Of a stretch of DNA of 64,000 nucleotides, positions 47,804 through 56,556 are shown one piece after another. How positions within the stretch are numbered: position 1 is the stretch's first letter; each line of letters begins with the position of its first letter. The stretch is from Lysinibacillus sp. BPa_S21 (GTDB lineage Bacteria > Bacillota > Bacilli > Bacillales_A > Planococcaceae). Made by a program: the position numbers and the translations under genes. A model generated the notes under the pieces. It did not search any database. It saw nothing but the letters and a program-made list of their open reading frames with translations, and was not told the origin of the DNA. Location: assembly GCF_023337795.1 (NCBI RefSeq), contig NZ_JALIRS010000002.1, positions 248,001 to 312,000 of the forward strand, read 5' to 3'.

Positions 47804-48278
47804 TTTTACACACTGGAATGAAGAAGGTCGTCCCAAAATGGTCGACATTTCAGAAAAAACAATCACAAACCGTACAGCGATCGCTCGAAGTACAATCGCG
47901 TTATCCGATGAAGTCTATCAAGCTATCCAACAGGGAGGCATAAAAAAAGGCGACCCAACGCAAGTGGCACAAATTGCTGGGATAATTGGTGCTAAAAAAA
48001 CTGCTGATATTATCCCAATGTGCCATCCGATTATGTTACAAGGAACAGATCTTCAATTTGATTATACAAAAGCAGAGGTTGGTTACGAGCTACACATTCA
48101 AGCTACAGTGAAATGTAGTGGTAAAACAGGTGTCGAAATGGAAGCATTAACTGCTGTATCCATTGCTGCACTAACTTTTTATGACATGTGTAAAGCTGTC
48201 GACAAGTCTATGGTGATTAAAGAAACATACCTAGTTCAAAAAACAGGCGGAAAAAGCGGTAACTTTATGCATAAATAA
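47796..48278 (+). CDS. moaC: Cyclic pyranopterin monophosphate synthase
   Basis: 160 residues from ATG 47796, with AAAGGAAG upstream; a longer frame to 47706 lies within mobA and was rejected. Family blocks: [54 protein letters not shown] and KAVDKSM. It converts the MoaA product to precursor Z. Last gene of its transcript. Confidence 0.96.
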   Translation: MSNFTHWNEEGRPKMVDISEKTITNRTAIARSTIALSDEVYQAIQQGGIKKGDPTQVAQIAGIIGAKKTADIIPMCHPIMLQGTDLQFDYTKAEVGYELHIQATVKCSGKTGVEMEALTAVSIAALTFYDMCKAVDKSMVIKETYLVQKTGGKSGNFMHK

Positions 48279-48316
48279 ACAGAAAAAATTCGGCAATTTT
48301 TGCCGATTTTTTCTGT
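48279..48316. terminator. Convergent terminator between moaC and moaA
   Basis: ACAGAAAAAATCGGCAA-type arms: ACAGAAAAAATTCGGCAA pairs with TTGCCGATTTTTTCTGT around a short loop, with one bulged base. Confidence 0.85.
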
Positions 48317-48355
48317 CTTTTACTAACAACATTAACGAATACCACTCTTTTTCGT

Positions 48356-49372
48356 CTAACCACCGATATGTGACATTTCAATTTTTGAGTTTTTCCTTTT
48401 TTCCATTGTCTGTTCATTTCGTTCATCGGAATAACGATCTTTTCGATTTTCCCAAACTTTCGAAATGTGTTGAGTGATGGTTTCATCATCTTCTCCAGCC
48501 CTTAACAAATCTCTCAGATTCGTTCCCTCGGTTGCAAATAAACACGTATATAATGTTCCTTCTGCCGAAATACGGGCACGCGAACAAGTGGAGCAGAACG
48601 AATCTGTGACAGATGAGATCACGCCAATTTCGCCTTGAGCATCCTCATATTGATAACGTGTAGCCACTTCCCCTTTATAATTAGGGTCAACAGGATACAA
48701 CGGGGAAAATTGGTGGACCTGGTCAATGATTTCTTTCTTTGACACAACTTCATCTAGCTGCCAACCATTCGAATTCCCGACATCCATATATTCAATAAAG
48801 CGAAGAATATGCTGTTTCTCTTTAAAATACGCTGCCATCGACGTGATATCTTGCTCATTTTTTCCTTTTTGAACGACCATATTGATCTTCACTTGTAAAC
48901 CCGCTTCTGCCGCTTTTTCTATACCTTCTAATACCGTTTTCACTTTTCCTCGATGGCCATTCATCTCAAAAAAACGTTCCTCATTTAGGGAATCTAAGCT
49001 AACAGCTACTCGTGATAAACCTGATCTCGCCAGTTCATCGGCATATTTTTTCAACAATGTGCCATTGGTCGTTAAGGCAATATCTTCTACTCCATCTATG
49101 CGATGTATACGTTCAATTAACCTCGGCAAATCACGACGTAGTAAAGGCTCACCACCCGTAATACGTACTTTTTTCACACCTAATGAAACGAAAATTTTTA
49201 CTAATCGTTCGATCTCTTCAAAACTCAATATTTTATCGGACGGTAAAAAAGCATAATCTGGACCAAATAATTCTGCAGGCATGCAATATTGACAACGAAA
49301 ATTACAACGGTCTGTTACTGATATCCTTAAATCTCTTAATGGTCTGTGTAGTTGGTCTTGTAGATTAGTAAT
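48356..49372 (-). CDS. moaA: GTP 3',8-cyclase MoaA, with a non-canonical start
   Basis: Radical SAM enzyme that starts molybdenum cofactor synthesis from GTP. The N-terminal cluster motif [10 protein letters not shown] and the C-terminal cluster [19 protein letters not shown] are both intact, and the C-terminal Gly-Gly (MSHIGG) is present. There is no ATG, GTG, TTG or CTG between the upstream stop and the first cluster cysteines; the first ATG (49282) lies after two of them. Translation must start at ATT, 49372 (about ten bases after AAAGGAAG) or 49378. ATT 49372 gives an N-terminus that aligns with the B. subtilis protein ([20 protein letters not shown]). It overlaps the fdhD stop region, suggesting coupling. 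Confidence 0.9.
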   Translation of the reverse strand: MTNLQDQLHRPLRDLRISVTDRCNFRCQYCMPAELFGPDYAFLPSDKILSFEEIERLVKIFVSLGVKKVRITGGEPLLRRDLPRLIERIHRIDGVEDIALTTNGTLLKKYADELARSGLSRVAVSLDSLNEERFFEMNGHRGKVKTVLEGIEKAAEAGLQVKINMVVQKGKNEQDITSMAAYFKEKQHILRFIEYMDVGNSNGWQLDEVVSKKEIIDQVHQFSPLYPVDPNYKGEVATRYQYEDAQGEIGVISSVTDSFCSTCSRARISAEGTLYTCLFATEGTNLRDLLRAGEDDETITQHISKVWENRKDRYSDERNEQTMEKRKNSKIEMSHIGG

Positions 49373-49373
49373 G

Positions 49374-50186
49374 TTAATCTCTTCCTTTCATTTTAGTAGG
49401 TAAATGAATACGTTCTTTGTGTGTATAAATATTAAGTGTATTTTGGCGAATAAAGCCTACCGTCGTAATACCGAGTTGCTCTGCCAATTGCAATGCTAAT
49501 TCTGTTGGAGCCGATTTGGACAGCACAATTTCACAGCCAATCTTCGAAACTTTAAGTAAAATTTCAGATGAAATCCTTCCGCTAAATACGATAATTTTGT
49601 CCTGAATGCTAATGTTGTTTTTGAGGCAATAACCATAAATTTTATCTAAGGCATTATGACGCCCAATATCCATTCGGCTTAATATAACACCATTCGCATC
49701 ACAAAGCGCGGCATTATGAACACCACCGGTCTGCTTGAATGTTTCAGCCAAATCTTGCATATCGCGCATTAAACGAAAACAATCATCTGTTGTAATTTGC
49801 ACATGAATGCCTTCCATTTTTTTAGCTACTAATGCATCATTAGCAAACACAAACCCTTGGCGGCTCATGCCACAACAAGAAGTAATGTAACGTTTATTTT
49901 GAATTTGTTGAAAGTAAGGATTCACACGTTTTGTTTTAACATGCACAAACCCTTCCTTTTCTTGGTGCCAAATGGTTTCAATATCTTCGTAATCGCGAAT
50001 AATTCGTTCAGAGGCCAAATAGCCAATAACCATATCTTCTACATACTCCGGTGTGCAAACCATCGTCACAAATTCTTGCTCATTAATCTTCACTGTGACC
50101 GCGTATTCTGTGACAACGGTATCTTCTATTTCTTTGATTTGATTACCTTCAACACGTATTATTTCTCTTGCTACTGCACGTTCCAT
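49374..50186 (-). CDS. fdhD: Formate dehydrogenase accessory sulfurtransferase FdhD
   Basis: 270 residues. The cysteine loop is [10 protein letters not shown], and the conserved [16 protein letters not shown] and [17 protein letters not shown] are present. FdhD passes sulfur from a desulfurase to the bis-MGD cofactor, which is required for formate dehydrogenase activity. It lies 14 bp after the DUF2294 gene and its stop abuts moaA, so the three likely share a transcript divergent from fdhA. Confidence 0.95.
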   Translation of the reverse strand: MERAVAREIIRVEGNQIKEIEDTVVTEYAVTVKINEQEFVTMVCTPEYVEDMVIGYLASERIIRDYEDIETIWHQEKEGFVHVKTKRVNPYFQQIQNKRYITSCCGMSRQGFVFANDALVAKKMEGIHVQITTDDCFRLMRDMQDLAETFKQTGGVHNAALCDANGVILSRMDIGRHNALDKIYGYCLKNNISIQDKIIVFSGRISSEILLKVSKIGCEIVLSKSAPTELALQLAEQLGITTVGFIRQNTLNIYTHKERIHLPTKMKGRD

Positions 50187-50200
50187 TTACGGCATCCCCT

Positions 50201-50548
50201 TTATTCACTAATATTATCTTCAAAAACAAAGACAGAAATAGCAAAATCCTCTTCAATTTTAATATCTGAAAATAAATGGAGTAACTTAGTGCCCATCAGT
50301 TCTTCCATGCCCTCTGGTGGTGATTTAGTATACAAATCTTGAATCATTCTTGTACGTGCAGCATGAACCATTTTTAACCCTTCAGGCGTACTCGCAATAA
50401 ATTTTTCTGTTGGTGTGATATTACCATATAAAGTTGAGACAGCCATGTTCTCTACGAAAACAGTATGAATACGCTCTGGTCCTTTTCCAAATATATCTTT
50501 GCGTAGTTTTCGAATAATGTCGTTGAACTCATGCACTTTTTTTGACAT
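50201..50548 (-). CDS. DUF2294 family protein
   Basis: 115 residues, matching DUF2294 by IIRKLRKDIFGKGPERIHTV, then MVHAARTRMIQDLYTK. Members occur near formate or sodium transport genes in Bacilli, but no activity is known to me. The ATG follows GGGAG. First gene of the fdhD-moaA transcript. A Fur-like box lies 115 bp upstream. Confidence 0.82.
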   Translation of the reverse strand: MSKKVHEFNDIIRKLRKDIFGKGPERIHTVFVENMAVSTLYGNITPTEKFIASTPEGLKMVHAARTRMIQDLYTKSPPEGMEELMGTKLLHLFSDIKIEEDFAISVFVFEDNISE

Positions 50549-50661
50549 TTTAACGATTCTCCCAACGTAATTAATCTTTTTATCCTATGTTTATGGGGGT
50601 CACCCTTACAGTTTGTTAATAATATAGCAACTTAAATAAAAATTAAAGAGAAAATATCCAA

Positions 50662-50676
50662 TGATAATTATTCTCA
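50662..50676. promoter_or_regulatory. Fur-box-like 7-1-7 site
   Basis: TGATAATTATTCTCA matches the 7-1-7 Fur consensus TGATAATNATTATCA at 14 of 15 defined positions. It overlaps a possible minus-strand promoter (TTGAAT ... GATATT, 17-base spacer) for the DUF2294-fdhD-moaA transcript and lies 24 bp upstream of the plus-strand -35. Confidence 0.5.
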
Positions 50677-50699
50677 TTCAATAATTTTTATTATAATTA

Positions 50700-50728
50700 T
50701 TGTCCATTTTGGCTGAAAAGGCTATAAT
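50700..50728 (+). promoter_or_regulatory. Sigma-A promoter for the fdhA leader
   Basis: TTGTCC (50700-50705), a 17-base spacer and TATAAT (50723-50728). Transcription would start near 50735, giving a leader of about 400 bases before fdhA. Confidence 0.65.
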
Positions 50729-50794
50729 AATTGGTATTACATATGGAATAAAAGTATTTTGATTCCTATGTCATGGTTTCATACAAAGAGTTTG

Positions 50795-50953
50795 AACTAT
50801 AGGCATGGTGGTTTTAATATTTAAATTCTATAGTTATATTGGATAAAAAATAAAAGTTGATTGAATTTTTAGCAAGGCCTGTTAAGAATTTTATCCACCA
50901 TGAATAAATAGCATGTTAGTACATGCCTTTTCATGGTGGATTTTTTTATTTTT
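50795..50953 (+). ncRNA. Candidate attenuator in the fdhA leader
   Basis: TCCACCATGAA (50894-50904) pairs with TTCATGGTGGA (50930-50940), with an inner GCATGT/ACATGC hairpin and a T-rich run from 50941: an intrinsic terminator inside the leader. Upstream, AACTATAG (50795-50802) and CTATAGTT (50828-50835) close a stem whose loop shows CATGGTGG (50804-50811). That loop is identical to the 3' arm of the terminator and could pair with CCACCATG (50895-50902) instead, preventing terminator formation. This is the layout of a transcription attenuator or riboswitch. The ligand is unknown. Confidence 0.55.
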
Positions 50954-50969
50954 GCGCAATATCAACACC

Positions 50970-51106
50970 GACAACTAATACTTAATGTTTCTACATCTAT
51001 GTTGGTGTAGACAACGGACAAATCGGGAAATGACATGATAACAAGACAATCAAAATAAAAACTCGTAACGCTATTCCCGATTGATCCTAAGTATTAACCT
51101 GTTGTC
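50970..51106 (+). ncRNA. Second folded element in the fdhA leader
   Basis: GACAAC-TAATACTTA (50970-50984) pairs with TAAGTATTA (51088-51096) and GTTGTC (51101-51106), with a four-base bulge: 15 base pairs closing a 100-base domain. Inside are a hairpin CTACA/TGTAG (50991-51010) and a nine-bp stem AATCGGGAA (51021-51029) with TTCCCGATT (51074-51082). This is a three-way-junction shape. It ends 36 bases before fdhA and just before its ribosome site. Confidence 0.45.
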
Positions 51107-51141
51107 AAATAAGTCTCAAAGAGCAAAAGGAGGAAAATACT

Positions 51142-54075
51142 TTGACTACAATTAAAATTAATGGCCAACCGTACGATGTAGCAGAGGGAGCTACAATACT
51201 TGATACCATTAATCAAAATGGCATCGCCCATCCACAAATTTGTCATGTACCATCTGTTGATCCTATCGAAACTTGTGATACATGTATCGTCGAAGTGAAT
51301 GGACAATTAGTTCGCTCTTGTTCAACAAAGGCAGTAAACGGCATGGATATCCAACTTACTTCTGATAAAGCGAAAGCTGCACAAACAGAAGCGATGGATC
51401 GTTTACTAGAAAATCATTTGCTGTACTGTACAGTTTGTGATAATAACAACGGAAATTGTACATTACACAACACAGCAGAATTAATGGAAATCGAACATCA
51501 AAAATATCCTTATCAACCAAAAGTCGAACCACACGAAGTAGACATGTCGCACCCGTTTTATCGATATGATCCGAACCAATGTATCGCATGTGGTCAATGT
51601 GTAGAGGTTTGTCAAAACTTACAAGTTAATGAAACATTATCTCTTGATTGGGAAGCGGAAAGACCAAAAGTAGTTTGGGATGAAGGCGTTGCCATTAACG
51701 ATTCTTCATGTGTAGGCTGTGGTCAATGTGTTACCGTTTGTCCATGTAATGCCCTAATGGAAAAATCAATGCTTGGCGAAGCTGGTTTTATGACGGGGCT
51801 TAAACAAGAAACATTAGATCCGATGATTAGTTTAATTAAAGAAGTTGAGCCTGGTTATAGCGGTATCTTTGCTGTTTCTGAAGTCGAAGCTGCTATGCGT
51901 AGTAAACGTACGAAAAAAACAAAAACAGTTTGTACTTTCTGTGGGGTAGGTTGTTCATTCGAAGTTTGGACAAAAGACCGCAAAATTTTAAAAGTGCAAC
52001 CTTCTGATGGTCCTGTAAATGCTATTTCTACTTGTGTAAAAGGAAAATTCGGCTGGGACTTCATCAACTCTGAAGAACGAATTACAAAACCATTAATTCG
52101 AAAAAATGATGCATTTGTTGAATCTTCATGGGATGAAGCGCTTGACTTAATCGCTTCTAAACTAGGTGGCATTCAAAAAGAATTTGGTTCTGGTTCTGTC
52201 GGCTTTATTTCTTCTTCAAAAATTACAAACGAAGAAAACTACTTAATTCAAAAAATGGCACGTCAATTATTCGAAACAAACGATGTCGATAACTGTTCAC
52301 GCTATTGCCAATCTCCAGCTACAGATGGCCTACTACGCACAGTTGGTATAGGTGGCGACGCTGGAACGATCAAAGATATCGCAAAAGCTGGCCTTGTTAT
52401 TATTGTTGGGGCAAACCCTGCAGAAGGTCACCCTGTTTTAGCTACTCGTGTAAAACGTGCCCATAAATTACACGGTCAAAAATTAATTGTTGCCGACGTT
52501 CGTAAACATGAAATGGCTGAGCGCTCTGATATCTTCATGCGTCCAAAGCAAGGTACAGACCAAGTATGGTTAATGGCCGTTACAAAATACATGATCGATC
52601 AAGGTTGGCATGATGAAGCCTTCATTAAAGAGAACGTGCACTTCTTTGACGATTTTAAAGATGTACTTGAAACATACACACTAGAATATGCAGAAAAAGA
52701 AACGGGCATTTCAAAAGAAACATTGATAAATGTTGCTGAAATGATTCGTGATGCTGACGGTACATGTGTACTTTGGGGTATGGGCGTTACACAAAATACA
52801 GGTGGCTCATATACATCAGCTGCAATTTCTAACCTACTTCTAGCTACTGGTAACTATCGTCGTCCAGGTGCAGGTGCCTACCCTCTTCGTGGTCACAACA
52901 ATGTTCAAGGTGCTTGTGATATGGGTACACTACCAAATCTATTACCAGGTAATCAAAAAGTAATAGACGACGAAGCACGTAAGAAGTTTGAAGAAGCATA
53001 TGGTGTGAAAATCAAACCTGAACCAGGTCGTACGAATATGGCAATGTTAGATGCGATCATGGAAGGTAAAATGAAAGCCATGTATTTAGTTGGGGAAGAT
53101 ATGGCACTTGTAGATTGCGATGCTAACCATGTAGATAAAGTACTTTCACAATTAGACTTCTTTGTTGTCCAAGATTGCTTCCTTTCACGTACAGCACAAT
53201 ATGCGGATGTTATTTTACCAGCAGCACCTTCTCTTGAAAAAGAAGGTACGTTCACGAATACAGAGCGTCGTGTGCAACGACTATATCAAGTACTACCAAC
53301 ACTTGGTGAATCAAAAGCCGATTGGGAAATCCTTCAATTAGTAGCACGTCGCCTAGGTGCTGACTGGAATTACAGTCACCCAAGTGAAATCTTTGCTGAA
53401 ATGGCTAGTCTTGCTCCATTCTTCTCGCAAGCGAACTATGATGTATTAGAAAATTGGGGTAGCTTCTGTTGGGGTAGCCATGATGGTAAAGACACACCTT
53501 TACTATATGAGGATGGCTTTAACTTCCCTGACAAAAAAGCTCGTTTTGCTTTAAATGATTGGATCAGACCGGTTGAATATGAAGCGCAATATGATTGCCA
53601 TATTAACAATGGTCGTATGCTTGAACACTTCCATGAAGGTAATATGACAAATAAATCAAAAGGGATTCAATCAAAAGTACCTGAAATTTTTGTTGAAGTA
53701 TCACCAGAACTAGCAAAAGAGCGTGGCATTGAAGATGGAGCTCTTCTTCGCTTAGTGTCTCCACAAGGCGCATTAAAATTAAATGCCCTAGTGACAGATC
53801 GCGTACAAGGAAATGAACTATTCTTACCTATGAACTCTGTTAGCAAAGATTCAGCGATTAATTTCTTAACGGGGCCAGCTGGAGACATCAATACATCGAC
53901 ACCAGCGTACAAACAAACAAAAGTACGTGTAGAAGTATTGAAACAAAAAGGAAAATCGCCACTTCCTAGAACAAACCCACGTTATAAAAAACGTCATCCA
54001 CAAAATGGTGTTGAGGTACAACGTAAATGGAATCGTCCTGGTTACGTTCACTTAACAACTAACGAAAGGGAGTGA
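51142..54075 (+). CDS. Formate dehydrogenase catalytic subunit, ferredoxin-fused
   Basis: 977 residues. N-terminal [2Fe-2S] ferredoxin domain (Cys34, 45, 48, 60), a His-Cys3 cluster site (HLLYCTVCDNNNGNCTLH), and two [4Fe-4S] sites (CIACGQCVEVC, CVGCGQCVTVCPC), as in NuoG-like proteins. Then the molybdopterin oxidoreductase core with its own [4Fe-4S] (CTFCGVGCSF) and the Mo ligand Cys, not Sec, in NCSRYCQSPATDG. The C-terminus has the dinucleotide-binding domain. It oxidises formate to CO2, as for B. subtilis YrhE/YjgC. The start is TTG at 51142 with AAAGGAGG upstream. Confidence 0.94.
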   Translation: MTTIKINGQPYDVAEGATILDTINQNGIAHPQICHVPSVDPIETCDTCIVEVNGQLVRSCSTKAVNGMDIQLTSDKAKAAQTEAMDRLLENHLLYCTVCDNNNGNCTLHNTAELMEIEHQKYPYQPKVEPHEVDMSHPFYRYDPNQCIACGQCVEVCQNLQVNETLSLDWEAERPKVVWDEGVAINDSSCVGCGQCVTVCPCNALMEKSMLGEAGFMTGLKQETLDPMISLIKEVEPGYSGIFAVSEVEAAMRSKRTKKTKTVCTFCGVGCSFEVWTKDRKILKVQPSDGPVNAISTCVKGKFGWDFINSEERITKPLIRKNDAFVESSWDEALDLIASKLGGIQKEFGSGSVGFISSSKITNEENYLIQKMARQLFETNDVDNCSRYCQSPATDGLLRTVGIGGDAGTIKDIAKAGLVIIVGANPAEGHPVLATRVKRAHKLHGQKLIVADVRKHEMAERSDIFMRPKQGTDQVWLMAVTKYMIDQGWHDEAFIKENVHFFDDFKDVLETYTLEYAEKETGISKETLINVAEMIRDADGTCVLWGMGVTQNTGGSYTSAAISNLLLATGNYRRPGAGAYPLRGHNNVQGACDMGTLPNLLPGNQKVIDDEARKKFEEAYGVKIKPEPGRTNMAMLDAIMEGKMKAMYLVGEDMALVDCDANHVDKVLSQLDFFVVQDCFLSRTAQYADVILPAAPSLEKEGTFTNTERRVQRLYQVLPTLGESKADWEILQLVARRLGADWNYSHPSEIFAEMASLAPFFSQANYDVLENWGSFCWGSHDGKDTPLLYEDGFNFPDKKARFALNDWIRPVEYEAQYDCHINNGRMLEHFHEGNMTNKSKGIQSKVPEIFVEVSPELAKERGIEDGALLRLVSPQGALKLNALVTDRVQGNELFLPMNSVSKDSAINFLTGPAGDINTSTPAYKQTKVRVEVLKQKGKSPLPRTNPRYKKRHPQNGVEVQRKWNRPGYVHLTTNERE

Positions 54076-54079
54076 TTTC

Positions 54080-54556
54080 ATGGCTGCACCAATTACAACA
54101 ATTAAGAAAGCACAAGTAACAGAAGAACAACTAAAGGAAGAAAAGTTAGACAATTTAAAGCAGCTTCTTTCTGAGAATGAAGAAATGGTGAATCAGGTCT
54201 TTACGATCATGGCCGAATTAAATGACATTGGCGCGCTAGAAGCAGCTACGAAACTACTTGAAGCTAAAGAAGATGTAGCACATATTGCTCTAGGCCAATT
54301 AACGCGTAAGCCTGTTACGAATATCATCAACAACTTAATGGGTGTTGCAGGAGCATTAACTGAACTGAATCCAGAAACAACAACAAAGCTTATTGAGAGC
54401 TTAAATACTGGCTTAGATGAAGCGAACAAAGCCGCTGAATCTGACGAAAAAGTTAGTGCCTTTAAGTTGTTCAAAATGTTAAACGATCCAGATGTTAATC
54501 GTGCCGTAAACTTTGGCGTTCACTTCTTAAAAGGGCTTGGCAAAGGCCTAAAATAG
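54080..54556 (+). CDS. DUF1641 protein (YrhD/YjgD-like)
   Basis: 158 residues, helical and Leu/Glu-rich, with ALEAATKLLEAKEDVAHIAL and FLKGLGKGLK at the end. DUF1641 proteins accompany formate dehydrogenases in Bacillus (YrhD beside YrhE, YjgD beside YjgC) and likely are an accessory or small subunit. No catalytic motif. It begins five bases after fdhA, with GGGAG upstream. Confidence 0.88.
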   Translation: MAAPITTIKKAQVTEEQLKEEKLDNLKQLLSENEEMVNQVFTIMAELNDIGALEAATKLLEAKEDVAHIALGQLTRKPVTNIINNLMGVAGALTELNPETTTKLIESLNTGLDEANKAAESDEKVSAFKLFKMLNDPDVNRAVNFGVHFLKGLGKGLK

Positions 54557-54572
54557 GAGGGTAATTTCTTAC

Positions 54573-55619
54573 ATGCTAACGAACGAACACATTTTAAAAA
54601 CTTTACAGAAAATCGATGATCCAGAGCTTCATAAAAGCATCGTTGACTTGAATATGGTACGCAATATTCAAGTCAACGGTACTGATATCTCACTTGATAT
54701 TATCTTGACTATTCCTGGATGTCCTTTGAAAGCTAAAATCCAACAAGATGTTGAGGAAGCGTTGAAGGCGATCGGTGCATCAAAAGTCTCCATTACATTT
54801 GGTTCTATGACAGATGACGAACGTCGTAGTTTAACAGCTTCTTTAAAATCAGAAAAAGTTACGGATAAAGGTATGCCTAAGATGCTGCTACCTGATTCTG
54901 GTGTCAAATTTATAGCAGTTACTAGTGGTAAAGGTGGCGTCGGTAAATCTACCGTGACAATTAACCTAGCAGTAGCTCTTGCCCGTCTTGGAAAGCGTGT
55001 AGGTATTTTAGACGCCGACATATATGGATTCAGTATTCCGGCCATGATGAAGGTTCATCAAAAACCAACAATGATTGACCAAACAGCTATTCCAGTAATA
55101 AGTCATGGTGTAAAAATCATGTCGATGGGCTTTTTCACAAACGAAAACCAACCTGTCATGTGGCGTGGTCCAATGCTCAACAAATGGATTCGCAATTTCC
55201 TTGTCAATACACATTGGGATGAATTAGATTATCTCCTTATCGATTTACCACCTGGTACAGGAGATGTAGCCATTGATATGGCGGCAATGATTCCACAAGC
55301 ACAGGAGATTATTGTCACAACACCACACCTTGCAGCTTCTCATGTTGCTTCCCGTGCAGGTCTGATGGCTCAACATACGAACCATACGATTCTTGGTGTT
55401 ATTGAAAACATGGCTTACTTTGAAAATTCAAATGGTGAAAAGAACTATTTATTCGGTCAAGGTGGCGCGGAAAAACTAGCAGATGAGCTTCAGACAAGTA
55501 TCATTGCTCAAATTCCATTTGCGCAACCTGAGGAAAATACAGGTTCTTCCGTTTATGATGAAGACTCCATTATCGGCGAGGTATTTACTCACCTTGCAGA
55601 AGATTTGATGTATCAATAA
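54573..55619 (+). CDS. Mrp/NBP35-type ATPase (SalA/ApbC-like)
   Basis: 348 residues. An N-terminal MIP18/DUF59 domain (about 1-80; LKTLQKIDDPELHKSIVDLN) and a deviant Walker A GKGGVGKST open a ParA-like ATPase, with DLPPGTGD later. The CxxC that holds a bridging Fe-S cluster in Mrp/ApbC is not seen where expected (ENMAYFENSNGEKNY), making it closer to SalA of Bacillus. Fe-S carrier or SalA-like regulator are both possible. It ends the fdhA transcript, 16 bp after the DUF1641 gene. Confidence 0.88.
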   Translation: MLTNEHILKTLQKIDDPELHKSIVDLNMVRNIQVNGTDISLDIILTIPGCPLKAKIQQDVEEALKAIGASKVSITFGSMTDDERRSLTASLKSEKVTDKGMPKMLLPDSGVKFIAVTSGKGGVGKSTVTINLAVALARLGKRVGILDADIYGFSIPAMMKVHQKPTMIDQTAIPVISHGVKIMSMGFFTNENQPVMWRGPMLNKWIRNFLVNTHWDELDYLLIDLPPGTGDVAIDMAAMIPQAQEIIVTTPHLAASHVASRAGLMAQHTNHTILGVIENMAYFENSNGEKNYLFGQGGAEKLADELQTSIIAQIPFAQPEENTGSSVYDEDSIIGEVFTHLAEDLMYQ

Positions 55620-55639
55620 AAATGCAGGATAAAACAAGT

Positions 55640-55679
55640 AAACCCTTGGCTCGTTCTTATACGAGACAAGGGTTTTTTT
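55640..55679 (+). terminator. fdhA operon terminator
   Basis: AAACCCTTGGCTCGT pairs with ACGAGACAAGGGTTT, one mismatch, followed by a T-run. Confidence 0.9.
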
Positions 55680-55710
55680 CATGGAGCCAAACACTCCCCT
55701 ACTATTTAAT

Positions 55711-56010
55711 TCAATAGCCTGCCTTCTTTAAAACCTGCATAAAATAAAAACGGTACGTATTTTTAACGAAAGAATCTAAAGGCAGCCCAACATTTAATTG
55801 ATACTTAGTAAAAATAAAATAAAAACGCTTATCCCATTTTAACCGTAATAATTCCCCAGCATCTTCACCGTATTTTTCCGTAAATTCCTCAATTAAAGGT
55901 TCAATCATATAGTAGCAATAGTCTTTTAAGTTTGCGAGGGCCTCTATATCTTTCTCCTTTTGAAATCGTGTAATCCAATCTACTAATTGTTCGTTCATGT
56001 TAATATCCAT
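55711..56010 (-). CDS. Small helical protein, sigma-region-like
   Basis: 99 residues, all helical. The pattern (FQKEKDIEALANLKDYCYYM, then KWDKRFYFIFTKYQLNVGLP) loosely resembles the sigma-70 region 2 or the HTH_16 type seen with mobile elements, but the match is by eye. Aromatic-rich C-terminal half. The start is uncertain: ATG 56010 or 55998. A DNA-binding role is possible, not shown. Confidence 0.5.
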   Translation of the reverse strand: MDINMNEQLVDWITRFQKEKDIEALANLKDYCYYMIEPLIEEFTEKYGEDAGELLRLKWDKRFYFIFTKYQLNVGLPLDSFVKNTYRFYFMQVLKKAGY

Positions 56011-56095
56011 CTCTCTTACATTGAGTTTCTTCCTATATTATAACTCTTTTTATAAGTTTTCGCTCTTCTCATGTAGATCTAAATTGATCCTTATG

Positions 56096-56296
56096 CTAAT
56101 TTACAAGCCCTTTATTATAGTCAATCCACTTTTCCACTTCTCTCTCTACGGCTCGATTCTGCCATTCAAACCAAAAACCGGAACATTCACTACAGTGACT
56201 GTCTACCCCACTTTTATTTTGCATATCTTTACGCGTAAATATAGTTTTTTTACGACAGCTGTAGCAGTAAATTTCTTTCTCTTTATCAAATTCCAT
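56096..56296 (-). CDS. Small zinc-ribbon protein
   Basis: 66 residues from ATG 56296, which is nine bases after GGAG; a frame to 56314 was rejected. Two CxxC pairs (CYSC and CSEC) 20 residues apart suggest one zinc ribbon. No other domain. Function unknown. It stands alone between a sigma-like small gene and a secreted-protein gene. Confidence 0.6.
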   Translation of the reverse strand: MEFDKEKEIYCYSCRKKTIFTRKDMQNKSGVDSHCSECSGFWFEWQNRAVEREVEKWIDYNKGLVN

Positions 56297-56504
56297 CACG
56301 ATCAACTCCAACATTTTTACACATATTTCTTTCCGTTTTTTATGTAAATTATTCTAATAAGGAATCTTTAACGGGGTGAAATAGCATTAAAATGAAGCTT
56401 TGTATATGATGCATGTACGGAAATCGGCTGGATGAAGGGAAATCTACGACAAAGAAGGTACTTTCTTATATCGTTTTTGGTCAAAAAGAAGAATAAATAC
56501 AACA

Positions 56505-56540
56505 AAATAGCCCCCTTATCAAATAAATAAGAGGGCATTC
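56505..56540 (-). terminator. Terminator after the exported protein gene
   Basis: TGCCCTCTTAT and TGATAAGGGGGC form the stem on the minus strand, followed by TATTTTG, 16 bp beyond the stop at 56557. Confidence 0.7.
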
Positions 56541-56556
56541 TATAATTTCTAATCTA

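Noticed and set aside
52953..53255. Minus-strand frames inside fdhA
   Set aside because: They are opposite-strand shadows of a clearly coding gene.
51142..54075. Selenocysteine in formate dehydrogenase
   Set aside because: The Mo-ligand position reads as Cys in CSRYCQSP, with no in-frame TGA.
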